Below are positions 7,935 through 15,843 of a stretch of 64,000 bases of DNA, piece after piece. Source of the DNA: Shewanella sp. UCD-KL12. Lineage in GTDB: Bacteria > Pseudomonadota > Gammaproteobacteria > Enterobacterales > Shewanellaceae. The DNA is taken from NCBI RefSeq assembly GCF_001957125.1, contig NZ_MPHJ01000020.1:30662-94661 (forward strand). Reading direction: 5' to 3'. A program made the translations under genes and the position numbers. The notes below the pieces were generated by a model. The model was not told where the DNA came from. It did not search any database and worked only from the letters and a program-made list of their open reading frames with translations. Each line of letters opens with the position of its first letter. The first letter of the stretch is position 1.

Positions 7935-10556
7935 ATGTCAAAGATGTCAGCCAAAAGTATTACCTTGCCGATCGATAAACTCTATGATGAGTTCAGATCT
8001 GCGATAAAAGACAATCACTTAGTGGTTGAGTCTGATACAGGCTCGGGTAAGTCTACCCGTCTGCCGCTCTGGTGTGCTAAAGCTGGGTGTGCTGAAGCGG
8101 TTGAAGGTGGCAGGGGTAAGCGAGTCTTGGTGGTGGAGCCTAGGCGTGTTGCTTGTTTAGCGCTATGTTCATTTGTGAGCTCTTTGTTTAAAGACGCTGA
8201 GGGCTCTGCTCAGTCTGCTAATAAGGTCGGTTATGCCATACGTTTTGATTCGACAGTGACAGATACGACTCAAATTGCGTTTGTTACCCCGGGCATTGCA
8301 CTGCGTTGGTTACAGCAAGATGGCTTAGCCAGCTTCGATACTGTGATTATCGATGAGTTCCACGAACGGCGCTGGGATACTGATCTGTTATTGGCCATAT
8401 TGAAGTTAAAGGCGCAAGAGTCAGCAGAACTTAGGCTAGTTTTAACATCAGCGACCATTGATGGTGAGCGGCTAACTGACTATTTAGGCACAAGTTTAAG
8501 CTCTAATACAGCAAGTGACTCACTATCGAATACACGTCAAGTTCCCGAGCCTAAATCTCAACGATTAGTAGCGGAAGGTAAAAGGTTCCACGTGGAACTA
8601 AAATTTCAGGCCCGCGAAAGTCACCATCTACCTGACATCCGTGGCGTGGAACAAGCGGTTAAAACAGCTGTGTCTGGTCTGCTTAATGACACTCAGGGTG
8701 ATATTCTTGTATTTCTTCCTGGTAAACGTGAAATACAGAGCTGCTTACAAGCGTGTGGCTCTCTATTTAGGGAAGCTGAAGGCTCTTTACTACGAGAAGC
8801 TGAAGGCTCTCTATTTCAAACCGCTGAGGGCTCTATTGAGCTACTTGCGCTACATGGAGGTATTACTCCCCAAGAACAAGAGAAGGTACTTCAGCCAGCT
8901 AACCATCAAAGAGTTATATTCTCTACCAATGTGGCTGAAACGTCTTTGACCATTCCGGGGGTTACAGCGGTGGTTGATAGTGGCCTGGAGCGGCGTACTC
9001 ATCAGCGAAATGGTCGTACAGTATTATCATTAGCACGCATCTCTAAAGCCAGTGCTGCTCAGCGAATGGGGCGTGCAGGCCGTACGCAAGACGGTATTTG
9101 TATTCGATTGTGGGGCAAGAGCGCTCCTATGGAGGCTATGACGCCACCGGAGCTACAGCGAGAAGAGTTAGTCGAACCTTTGTTAACTGCAGCTTGCTGT
9201 GGTTACCGCTTATCTGAGCTCAGTTTTGTAGATCAACTGCCTGAAAAATCACTGATGATTGCAACTAATAAACTTGTAGCTATGGGGGCGGTTAATAGCG
9301 ATGGCATTGTAACTGCTCATGGGCGAAAAATATCGCCACTGCCTATAGATACGCTGTTTGCTCATCTTATCAGTGCAATGCCCGATGATACCTGCCGTGG
9401 ACTGATGATTGACTTAGCGGCGGCACTGAGTGTTCCACAACGACTATTTCAGCTACCCAGTGATGAATTTGATCTAAAAGAGCTCAATGAGTGGGAGCCT
9501 CTATCTTGTGACGCTTTTACTCTAATAAAGATACTTAGAGAACCCGTAACTAGTTTATTGAAGTCTTCGAGTACGCATAGGTCGTATATAGACACTAGTG
9601 CACGAAAAGAAGCACGCCTGTTAGCTGAGCAGATACGTACAGCACTGGGTTTAGAGAGTATTAATAAGGCTAATACGCTTAATATACGTGACGATGAGTT
9701 GCGTCGGTCTTGGTTGCTAGCTGTGATAAAGGCCTCACCTGAATTAGCGTTTGTTAGACGAGAAAAGCGATTTAGCGCATTAGGTAATGGTTTCAGTGAG
9801 GTGCAGATAGGAAGAGATAGTCGTTTTTCCTCTGAGCTTAAAATGAGTGATGGTAAGGAGAGTGCTTTGGCTGCTGTGGTATTTGATCAGCATTCCATTG
9901 CAGGTAAGGGAAGTAAGCAAACCCTTAATCTAGCCAGCTGTATGGCGCCTATATCATTCAAGTTACTTAGCCAGGCTGCCCTAGGTGAAGAGCGATTAGC
10001 TGAGAATAGGGAGCAGGGCAATAAGCATAAAGTGCTTGTGGAGACTGTATACGCTGGAAGAGTGATAGCTTCTCATTTGAAAGAGGTGGAAGGGGCGCAA
10101 GCAATTGAAGCTATAGTGCGTAGCATTAAGCTTGGACGACAGTTTAAAGGTGTTGCAAGTCAGCTAGAGCGGGATATCGCAGCTTGGAATATATGGCTGG
10201 CCGTAGGAAAAGCAGATAAAGCGGCTCTGAGTATGGATTTAGACCAATATCTTGCAGATAAATTAATTGAGTTAGGTGTGGAGTGTTTTGATGATCTGCA
10301 GATGATTGAGGCGAGTGATCTTTTATTTGAAGGAGTTCCTGAGTGGGAACGAGAGGAGTTTGATCGTCTCTATCCGACTAAGCTGTTATTGGCCGAACTT
10401 AAACTGACTGTGGAGTATCAGGCAAAGCGTAAGCTTGTCACGGTAATTTATGCCAGTGGAATGCGCAAGACTGGGCCAAAACGCTGGGAGCTACCAAGAT
10501 GGCAAGGTTGGAAAATCCAGTATAGGAAGGCGAGCAGAGTGGTTGATGTGAAGTGA
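7935..10556 (+). CDS. hrpB: ATP-dependent helicase HrpB
   Basis: An 873-residue DEAH-family superfamily 2 helicase. Walker A is ESDTGSGKST near residue 37, the DEAH-type box is IDEFHERR near residue 138, motif III is LTSATI, and motif VI is QRMGRAGR near residue 377, followed by the helicase-associated and HrpB C-terminal domains. The biological role of HrpB in RNA or DNA handling is poorly known. Two places carry unusual in-frame repeats of an eight-residue unit ending AEGS (about residues 82-91 and 275-300) absent from the E. coli form. A parS-like site lies within the gene. A second in-frame ATG at 7944 is an alternative start. Confidence 0.93.
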   Translation: MSKMSAKSITLPIDKLYDEFRSAIKDNHLVVESDTGSGKSTRLPLWCAKAGCAEAVEGGRGKRVLVVEPRRVACLALCSFVSSLFKDAEGSAQSANKVGYAIRFDSTVTDTTQIAFVTPGIALRWLQQDGLASFDTVIIDEFHERRWDTDLLLAILKLKAQESAELRLVLTSATIDGERLTDYLGTSLSSNTASDSLSNTRQVPEPKSQRLVAEGKRFHVELKFQARESHHLPDIRGVEQAVKTAVSGLLNDTQGDILVFLPGKREIQSCLQACGSLFREAEGSLLREAEGSLFQTAEGSIELLALHGGITPQEQEKVLQPANHQRVIFSTNVAETSLTIPGVTAVVDSGLERRTHQRNGRTVLSLARISKASAAQRMGRAGRTQDGICIRLWGKSAPMEAMTPPELQREELVEPLLTAACCGYRLSELSFVDQLPEKSLMIATNKLVAMGAVNSDGIVTAHGRKISPLPIDTLFAHLISAMPDDTCRGLMIDLAAALSVPQRLFQLPSDEFDLKELNEWEPLSCDAFTLIKILREPVTSLLKSSSTHRSYIDTSARKEARLLAEQIRTALGLESINKANTLNIRDDELRRSWLLAVIKASPELAFVRREKRFSALGNGFSEVQIGRDSRFSSELKMSDGKESALAAVVFDQHSIAGKGSKQTLNLASCMAPISFKLLSQAALGEERLAENREQGNKHKVLVETVYAGRVIASHLKEVEGAQAIEAIVRSIKLGRQFKGVASQLERDIAAWNIWLAVGKADKAALSMDLDQYLADKLIELGVECFDDLQMIEASDLLFEGVPEWEREEFDRLYPTKLLLAELKLTVEYQAKRKLVTVIYASGMRKTGPKRWELPRWQGWKIQYRKASRVVDVK
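8178..8207 (+). repeat. Isolated copy of the hrpB 24-nt repeat
   Basis: The 24-nt unit 8178-8201 followed by GGCTCT encodes SSLFKDAEGS, the same pattern as the tandem array about 580 bp downstream in the same gene. It sits between helicase motif Ia and the VGYxIRFD segment, where other HrpB proteins are several residues shorter. Confidence 0.5.
8584..8599. promoter_or_regulatory. parS-like ParB-binding site
   Basis: The 14-bp palindrome GTTCCACGTGGAAC at 8585-8598 is the core of the known 16-bp parS consensus TGTTCCACGTGGAACA; only the two outer bases differ. It lies inside hrpB. Confidence 0.65.
8757..8834 (+). repeat. Tandem 24-nt repeats inside hrpB
   Basis: Three consecutive 24-nt units (8757-8780, 8781-8804, 8805-8828) plus a closing GGCTCT encode GSLFREAE, GSLLREAE, GSLFQTAE and GS. 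The insertion falls between the LVFLPGKREI and LALHGG segments of helicase domain 2, which are adjacent in other HrpB proteins, and it keeps the frame. Confidence 0.8.
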
Positions 10557-10599
10557 TTTTAGTAACTGCAATGGGATAAGTAGGTAGCTCTATATGAGT

Positions 10600-11160
10600 G
10601 AGAGCGACTAACATTTTTAGTGTGTTTTTATCGTTTTTTTATTTTTAATTTTGATAGATATATTGAGTTTGTTTTTAAAAGTAATGAAGTGAAAAAAAAT
10701 ATTTTTGATCTTTAGCCGATCAGATCGATTTTGATCACCAGAATGAAAAATCATTTTGAGTATAACTTTTCTACTAAGATCTAATAATTAGTAATAATCA
10801 AGAAAAAATGCAAATTTTATCCACAGGTCGATTCCTTTTAAATCAAGTGGTTATCTTTGTGTTTGGATCTTTTTTTAATAAAAGATCGTAAATTTAATTA
10901 GTTGTTGATATCTCTGTTGATGCTTTTGATCGAGATCAAAAAATGAACAGGCTTAAATCTGCTATTTTTATCGTCAAAAATAGTGGCTTTATCGGCTAAT
11001 TTAGCTTCAAAAAGCATAATATTCAGTCGTTGGTTTTATTTTTCAATATGACGATATTTGATTGCTGACAGATCTAATGAGATTAGGGGAATATGTCGAT
11101 CTAAAATAGGGGGCTAGTTACTAAGATCTAAAACCTTAAATCTAAGCTAAGGATCTGTTT
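10600..11160. other. Probable chromosomal replication origin (oriC) region
   Basis: A gene-free, AT-rich stretch with about 13 GATC sites between 10707 and 11155, against roughly two expected by chance. A perfect DnaA box TTATCCACA lies at 10817-10825. An AT-rich palindrome at 10866-10887 is bounded by GATC and, read on the minus strand, starts GATCTTTTATTAA, close to the 13-mer unwinding repeats of enterobacterial oriC. It adjoins the mnmE-dnaA-gyrB block, where Shewanella and Vibrio origins normally lie. The usual neighbours mnmG and mioC are absent; hrpB stands there instead. Confidence 0.65.
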
Positions 11161-11249
11161 TTATCGAAGCGTACTTTTAGCTTTAACTGGAGGGAAGATC
11201 ATCGAAAAGCGAAGCGTTGTTCTTTACCTGGATCCTATAAGTAAAATCT

Positions 11250-11520
11250 AGATTCCGGCCAACAGCGTGCCGGAATGACAAATGATTAAAGCATGTAGGA
11301 ATCACTAAGGATTTACGTATTCAGAAAGATAAGGAATATCTGAGTTGAAAAGTAAGCTGTCATTCTTAACTCGTTTCAGAATCTAGCTTCGAGCTAGGTA
11401 CCTAAGGCCTGGGTTTTAGTAGCCTTAGGAGTTTGAAATACCATAGCGTCATCAGGGCGGAGCCCATCGAACAGCAAAGCGTCTCTCTTTGTCTATGCCC
11501 TAGGAGATAGATCCTAGGGC
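11250..11520. repeat. Run of four hairpins between the origin region and mnmE
   Basis: Successive stems: ATTCCGGC/GCCGGAAT (11252-11276), CTAGCT/AGCTAG (11383-11397), CCTAAGGC/GCCTTAGG (11401-11429) and GCCCTAGGA/TCCTAGGGC (11497-11520). The first resembles common intergenic palindromic repeats. TAGCGTCATCAGGGCGGAGCCCATCG near 11443 partly recurs at about 30826-30850. Confidence 0.55.
11497..11520 (-). terminator. Stem-loop after mnmE
   Basis: A nine-bp stem with a six-base loop, starting 10 bp past the mnmE stop. No T-run follows on the minus strand, so it may be a weak terminator or an RNA-stabilising hairpin. Confidence 0.45.
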
Positions 11521-11530
11521 CTTATTACAA

Positions 11531-12892
11531 TTACTTCCCTATACAGAAGGAGCTAAAGATCTTTCCGAGTAGATCATCTGAAGTAAATTTACCGGTGATC
11601 TCTGACAGTGCGAGTTGAGTCATACGTAACTCTTCGGCAAGTAGCTCTCCGGCTTGGTAGACCTCTAGTTGCTCTTTTCCTAGCATCAAGTGGCTAGTAG
11701 CGAGGTCTAAGGCTTCTAAATGACGTCGACGTGCGATAAAGCCGCCCTCAAGGTTACTTTGGTAACCCATGAGTGATTTTAGGTGTTGTTTAACAGAATC
11801 TACACCTAAGCCTGTTTTAGCTGATATACGGAATACGCTATGACCATGATCTTCTGTTACATCTAATGACTCACCAGTAATATCTGCTTTATTGCGCACT
11901 ACCGTGATGCCTAAGCGGGCAGGAAGCCTGTCAATAAAATCTGGCCAAATCTCGTGTGGGTCGACTGCATTAGTTGTTGTACCATCGACCATAAACAAGA
12001 CTTGATCGGCTGTTTCTATCTCACTCCAGGCACGTTCGATGCCTATCTGCTCTACGGTATCTGAGGTATCACGTAATCCTGCAGTGTCTATGATATGCAG
12101 TGGCATGCCATCTAAGTGAATATGCTCTCGTAGCACGTCGCGGGTTGTACCGGCAATTTCGGTAACAATGGCAGACTCTTTACCTGCTAGGGCATTTAGT
12201 AAGCTAGATTTCCCTGCATTAGGGCGTCCAGCGATGACCACTTTCATCCCTTCTCGGATAATAGAACCTTGCTTGGCACTCGCCTGAACTGAGTCTAGTT
12301 TGGTAATAATTCGATTAAGTGAACCAGCAATTTTACCGTCAGACAGGAAGTCGACCTCTTCATCGGGGAAGTCAATCGCTGCCTCGACGTATAAGCGCAA
12401 GTTGGTGACCTGATCGACAAGTTCATGTATCTGAGTAGAGAACTCTCCTTGTAGCGAGTTCAGGGCGCTCTTAGCGGCTTGTTCACTGGTTGCATCAATG
12501 AGATCGGCAATCGCTTCAGCTTGAGTTAGGTCAAGCTTGTCGTTCATAAAGGCTTGTTCGCTAAATTCACCAGGCTTAGCAATACGTAGTCCTTCGGTTT
12601 CCATGACTCGCTTGATCAACATATCGAGAACGATTTGGCCGCCATGGCCCTGCAGCTCTAATACGTCTTCACCGGTAAAGGAGTTGGGACCTTGAAAGTA
12701 AAGTGCAATACCTTGGTCAATAACTTTGCCATCGGCATCTTTAAAATCACAGTAATCTGCATAACGTGTTTTAGGGATATGGCCCAGTATTGCCATAGCA
12801 ACGTCGCTGGCTTGATCCCCTGAAATACGAATGATACCTACACCACCACGCCCTGGAGCGGTTGCTTGTGCCACGATAGTATCTGTTGTCAT
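11531..12892 (-). CDS. mnmE: tRNA uridine-5-carboxymethylaminomethyl modification GTPase MnmE
   Basis: 453 residues, the usual length. With MnmG it modifies the wobble uridine (U34) of certain tRNAs. The N-terminal tetrahydrofolate-binding domain (residues 1-120) is followed by a helical domain holding an inserted G domain: G1 GRPNAGKSS near residue 223, G2 AGTTRD, G3 DTAGLRDT and G4 NKAD. The protein ends FCIGK, the conserved C-terminal motif carrying the essential Cys. It is separated from yidC by a terminator and so has its own promoter. Its partner mnmG is not in the window. Confidence 0.97.
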   Translation of the reverse strand: MTTDTIVAQATAPGRGGVGIIRISGDQASDVAMAILGHIPKTRYADYCDFKDADGKVIDQGIALYFQGPNSFTGEDVLELQGHGGQIVLDMLIKRVMETEGLRIAKPGEFSEQAFMNDKLDLTQAEAIADLIDATSEQAAKSALNSLQGEFSTQIHELVDQVTNLRLYVEAAIDFPDEEVDFLSDGKIAGSLNRIITKLDSVQASAKQGSIIREGMKVVIAGRPNAGKSSLLNALAGKESAIVTEIAGTTRDVLREHIHLDGMPLHIIDTAGLRDTSDTVEQIGIERAWSEIETADQVLFMVDGTTTNAVDPHEIWPDFIDRLPARLGITVVRNKADITGESLDVTEDHGHSVFRISAKTGLGVDSVKQHLKSLMGYQSNLEGGFIARRRHLEALDLATSHLMLGKEQLEVYQAGELLAEELRMTQLALSEITGKFTSDDLLGKIFSSFCIGK

Positions 12893-12967
12893 TACTGTGA
12901 TTCCTACATTTGAATATTGAAAAGCTTATTAAAAGTGACTGGGCCCATAAAGGACGGTCTCTCATAA

Positions 12968-13008
12968 AAAGCAAAAAGCGGTCAATACTAAGTATTAACC
13001 GCTTTTTC
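12968..13008 (-). terminator. Rho-independent terminator after yidC
   Basis: A long stem pairs AAAAAGCGGT with ACCGCTTTTT through a palindromic TACTAAGTA centre, and T-runs follow on the minus strand. It separates the rpmH-rnpA-yidD-yidC operon from mnmE. Confidence 0.85.
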
Positions 13009-13026
13009 TTAGTTGGAGTTTAAGAC

Positions 13027-14661
13027 CTATTTAAGACCTTTTTTCTCCAAACCAGCATAGATGATCTTCTGCTGTGTGATAGCAACTAAGTTACCAATCA
13101 ACCAGTATAGAACTAGACCTGCAGGGAACCACAGGAAGAAGACGGTAAATACTACAGGCATCCATTGCATCATCTTAACTTGCATTGGGTCCATAGTAGG
13201 TGCCATTGGCTGCATCTTCTGCATCACGAACATAGAGATACCCATAAGAATAGGCATCACATAGTATGGATCTTGTACCGATAAATCGGTGATCCATAGC
13301 ATGAATGGTGCATGACGTAGTTCAACACTTTCAAGCAGTACCCAGTAAAGTGCGATGAAGATAGGCATCTGTAATAAGATAGGTAGACAGCCACCCATAG
13401 GGTTAACTTTCTCTTTCTTATACAGCTCCATCATAGCTTGACCCATCTTCTGACGGTCATCACCAAAACGCTCTTTCATCTCAGCAAGCTTAGGCTGTAA
13501 GTTACGCATCTTAGCCATAGAGGTGTATTGCGCTTTAGTTAGCGGATACAGCACACCACGAACGGTTAGTGTGATTAAGATAATCGCCACACCCCAGTTA
13601 GTGACTAAAGACTGGAAGAACATTAGCAATTTGTAGATTGGTACAGCTAACCACCAAAGGAAGCCATAATCTACTACTAAGTTAAGCGAGTCTGAAATTT
13701 CAGAAAGGGCTTTTTGATCTTTAGGACCAACATAAAACTCAGAGTTAATTGCTTGAGTTGCACCTGGTGCGACATCATAGATTGCACCGCGGAAACCGAT
13801 ATTCGCTTGGCCGCCAGCACTGATGCTAGAGAAGATGATGTTTTGATCATTCGCTGGTGGTACCCAGGCAGAAACAAAGTAGTGTTGTAGCATTGCTGCC
13901 CAACCACCTAATGTTTTCTTATCTAGGTTTTTGTCAGCCATATCGTCAAAGCTGTACTTCTCGTAACGCGTGTCTTGAGTTGAGAAAGCGGCACCACGAT
14001 AAGTAGGCATCATCATGCTACTTTCACTTTTCTTGATGCTGTGCTTAATCTGACCGTACATCTGCACTTGTAGCTGCTTGTCAGTGGTGTTGTTAATTAC
14101 ATAATCAACATCAACTTTGAATTGGCCACGGTGGAAGATAAATAACTTAGTGTACTTAGCGCCGTTTTCAGCAACATATGTCAAAGGCACTTCGAGCGTG
14201 TCCTGACCTGAAGCTAAAGTGTACTCACGTGACGCACTGTCAAAGTGGGCACGTCCTTTAGTGCTGCTATCGATACCATTACGGCCAATAAGACCACTTT
14301 GAGCAATGTAGTTAATATCGTTTGTTTGCTCTAGAAGGACAAATGGTTCGTCGTTATCTAGTTCAAGCTTGTGCTCAACAAGTGCTGAGTAAACGATATC
14401 ACCACCGATAGGGTTAATCTTAAGGATTAACTGGTCGGTGTTTACTGTAATCAACTCTTTAGAAGCGACAACTGCAGCTGGAAGCGCAGAATCGGCATCT
14501 GGAACATCAGAACTGTGCGCGTTTGTAGCGTTTGATGAAGTAGAAACTGAAGTTGATTCAGTAGCCACTTGCTGTGGAGCTTGATCCATCTGCCACTGTT
14601 GCCATAGTAAAAAACTGACAAAAAGCAGACCGATAAGCAATATATTGCGTTGAGATTCCAT
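13027..14661 (-). CDS. yidC: Membrane protein insertase YidC
   Basis: 544 residues, typical for a gammaproteobacterial YidC. An N-terminal transmembrane anchor (residues 5-20) is followed by a large periplasmic beta-sandwich domain (about 55-330) and the conserved five-helix insertase core, recognisable by YPLTKAQYTSMAKMRNLQPK and NPMGGCLPILLQMPIFIALYWVL. It inserts proteins into the inner membrane alone or with SecYEG. It starts three bases after yidD ends, in the conserved rpmH-rnpA-yidD-yidC operon. Confidence 0.98.
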   Translation of the reverse strand: MESQRNILLIGLLFVSFLLWQQWQMDQAPQQVATESTSVSTSSNATNAHSSDVPDADSALPAAVVASKELITVNTDQLILKINPIGGDIVYSALVEHKLELDNDEPFVLLEQTNDINYIAQSGLIGRNGIDSSTKGRAHFDSASREYTLASGQDTLEVPLTYVAENGAKYTKLFIFHRGQFKVDVDYVINNTTDKQLQVQMYGQIKHSIKKSESSMMMPTYRGAAFSTQDTRYEKYSFDDMADKNLDKKTLGGWAAMLQHYFVSAWVPPANDQNIIFSSISAGGQANIGFRGAIYDVAPGATQAINSEFYVGPKDQKALSEISDSLNLVVDYGFLWWLAVPIYKLLMFFQSLVTNWGVAIILITLTVRGVLYPLTKAQYTSMAKMRNLQPKLAEMKERFGDDRQKMGQAMMELYKKEKVNPMGGCLPILLQMPIFIALYWVLLESVELRHAPFMLWITDLSVQDPYYVMPILMGISMFVMQKMQPMAPTMDPMQVKMMQWMPVVFTVFFLWFPAGLVLYWLIGNLVAITQQKIIYAGLEKKGLK

Positions 14662-14664
14662 AGC

Positions 14665-14922
14665 CTATTTATTACACCTGTGTTTTTTTGGGGGGACGGG
14701 GTCGATACCGCCCGGATGTAAAGGGTGACATTTTAATACGCGTTTTGCTGTAAGCCAACAGCCTTTTACAAATCCATGCAAACGAATGGCTTCGATTGCG
14801 TAAAATGAGCATGTTGGATGAAAGCGGCACTTATTAGCCCCCAAAAGGGGACTGATGAAGATTTGGTAGCCACGAATAATCGTGGTTGCTAGCCATTGTA
14901 ACGGCGAGTAAGTTTTCGCCAT
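14665..14922 (-). CDS. yidD: Membrane protein insertion efficiency factor YidD
   Basis: 85 residues with the family signature GYQIFISPLLGANKCRFHPTCSFYAIEAIRLHG and a C-terminal HPLHPGGIDPVP. A short amphipathic membrane-associated protein that aids YidC-dependent insertion. It overlaps the end of rnpA by 34 bases and abuts yidC, suggesting translational coupling. Confidence 0.96.
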   Translation of the reverse strand: MAKTYSPLQWLATTIIRGYQIFISPLLGANKCRFHPTCSFYAIEAIRLHGFVKGCWLTAKRVLKCHPLHPGGIDPVPPKKHRCNK

Positions 14923-15251
14923 AGCTTTTCTACCAATTTATGGAGCTCTGCATTGTCCATCTCTACCACGCCATTTCTGACCAAAACAACAATATCAAGT
15001 GGAGGTAGTTCGTGCTGATGCAAACGAAAGTTATCTCTGATGATACGTTTAATTTGATTTCGCTGATGGGCCTTCTTTACAAAACGTTTTGCAACAGTTA
15101 ATCCAATACGTGGATGTTGCTCTGAGTTTGGAATAGCAAGTAAAGTGATTTCAGCTGAAGAAGCTTTGATGGGTTTGGTAAATACAGATTTAAATTGCGC
15201 GGGAGTTAACAAACGTAACTCCCGCGTAAAGGTATAGCTAGTCACTTGCAT
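14889..15251 (-). CDS. rnpA: Ribonuclease P protein component
   Basis: 120 residues. The RNP motif region is KRFVKKAHQRNQIKRIIRDNFR, the conserved basic helix that binds the catalytic RNA. It helps the P RNA recognise and cleave the 5' leader of precursor tRNAs. It starts eight bases after the rpmH stop, as in most bacteria. The ATG at 15251 lacks a strong ribosome-binding site, so translation may be coupled to rpmH. Confidence 0.97.
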   Translation of the reverse strand: MQVTSYTFTRELRLLTPAQFKSVFTKPIKASSAEITLLAIPNSEQHPRIGLTVAKRFVKKAHQRNQIKRIIRDNFRLHQHELPPLDIVVLVRNGVVEMDNAELHKLVEKLWRKLTRRYNG

Positions 15252-15259
15252 CTCTACTA

Positions 15260-15397
15260 TTAAGCAGAAAGTTGAGCGCGACCTTTAGCACGACGACGAG
15301 CTAGGACCTTACGGCCTCCAACTGTAGCCATACGAGCGCGGAATCCGTGAGAACGCTTACGCTTTAGGTTGCTTGGTTGAAAAGTACGTTTACTCAT
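15260..15397 (-). CDS. rpmH: 50S ribosomal protein L34
   Basis: A 45-residue, very basic protein starting MSKRTFQPSNLKRKRSHGF, with the universal GRKVLARRRAKGR segment. It belongs to the large ribosomal subunit. The first gene of the minus-strand operon with rnpA, yidD and yidC, it is divergent from dnaA across the 446-bp regulatory interval. Confidence 0.98.
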   Translation of the reverse strand: MSKRTFQPSNLKRKRSHGFRARMATVGGRKVLARRRAKGRAQLSA

Positions 15398-15499
15398 TTT
15401 GGCAATCCGTCTTTGTGTAAGTTGAACAAAACCCAAACCCTCGTAATGAGGAATAGGGGCAAAAAAGAGGCCGAATTGTAATCACTTTAAGTTTGCCCG

Positions 15500-15843
15500 T
15501 CAACAAGCAAACGCATTAAGTGACAAAATTCTAGCCTTTTATTTACTAGCCGATTTATCCAAAGGCACCAGAATGTGTGGATAACTCTGTGTATGACCAC
15601 TACATCTTGTGGATCCAGTGATCATTTAACCGATCTAGAGGTTGTAATTATAGATCGATCTGGATCGCTTAATAAAGCTGGTTTTGACGCTTTTTATAAA
15701 AACGAGGATCGCGACAGATCCTTTTGGATCGGTATATTCTGCGAAAGGTGATCTATCTGGGGATAATTATATTATAAGGATAGCGATCCTAGTGATCTCA
15801 CTATAGAATACACCTCTTTACATGACCTTTTGGGGATAAGTAC
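15500..15843. promoter_or_regulatory. rpmH-dnaA intergenic region, DnaA-box and GATC cluster
   Basis: Twelve GATC sites lie within about 190 bp (15612-15800). DnaA boxes: TTATCCAAA at 15555-15563 and a perfect TGTGGATAA at 15576-15584, plus near-matches TGTGTATGA (15588), TGGGGATAA (15758 and 15831). It carries divergent promoters for rpmH and dnaA. Autoregulation by DnaA and SeqA/Dam-type control is the simplest reading; in Pseudomonas this interval is oriC itself, so an origin role here is possible. Confidence 0.75.

Noticed and set aside
8641..8949. 102-codon ORF inside hrpB in another frame
   Set aside because: A shadow of the repeated hrpB segment; the repeats make the alternative frame open too.
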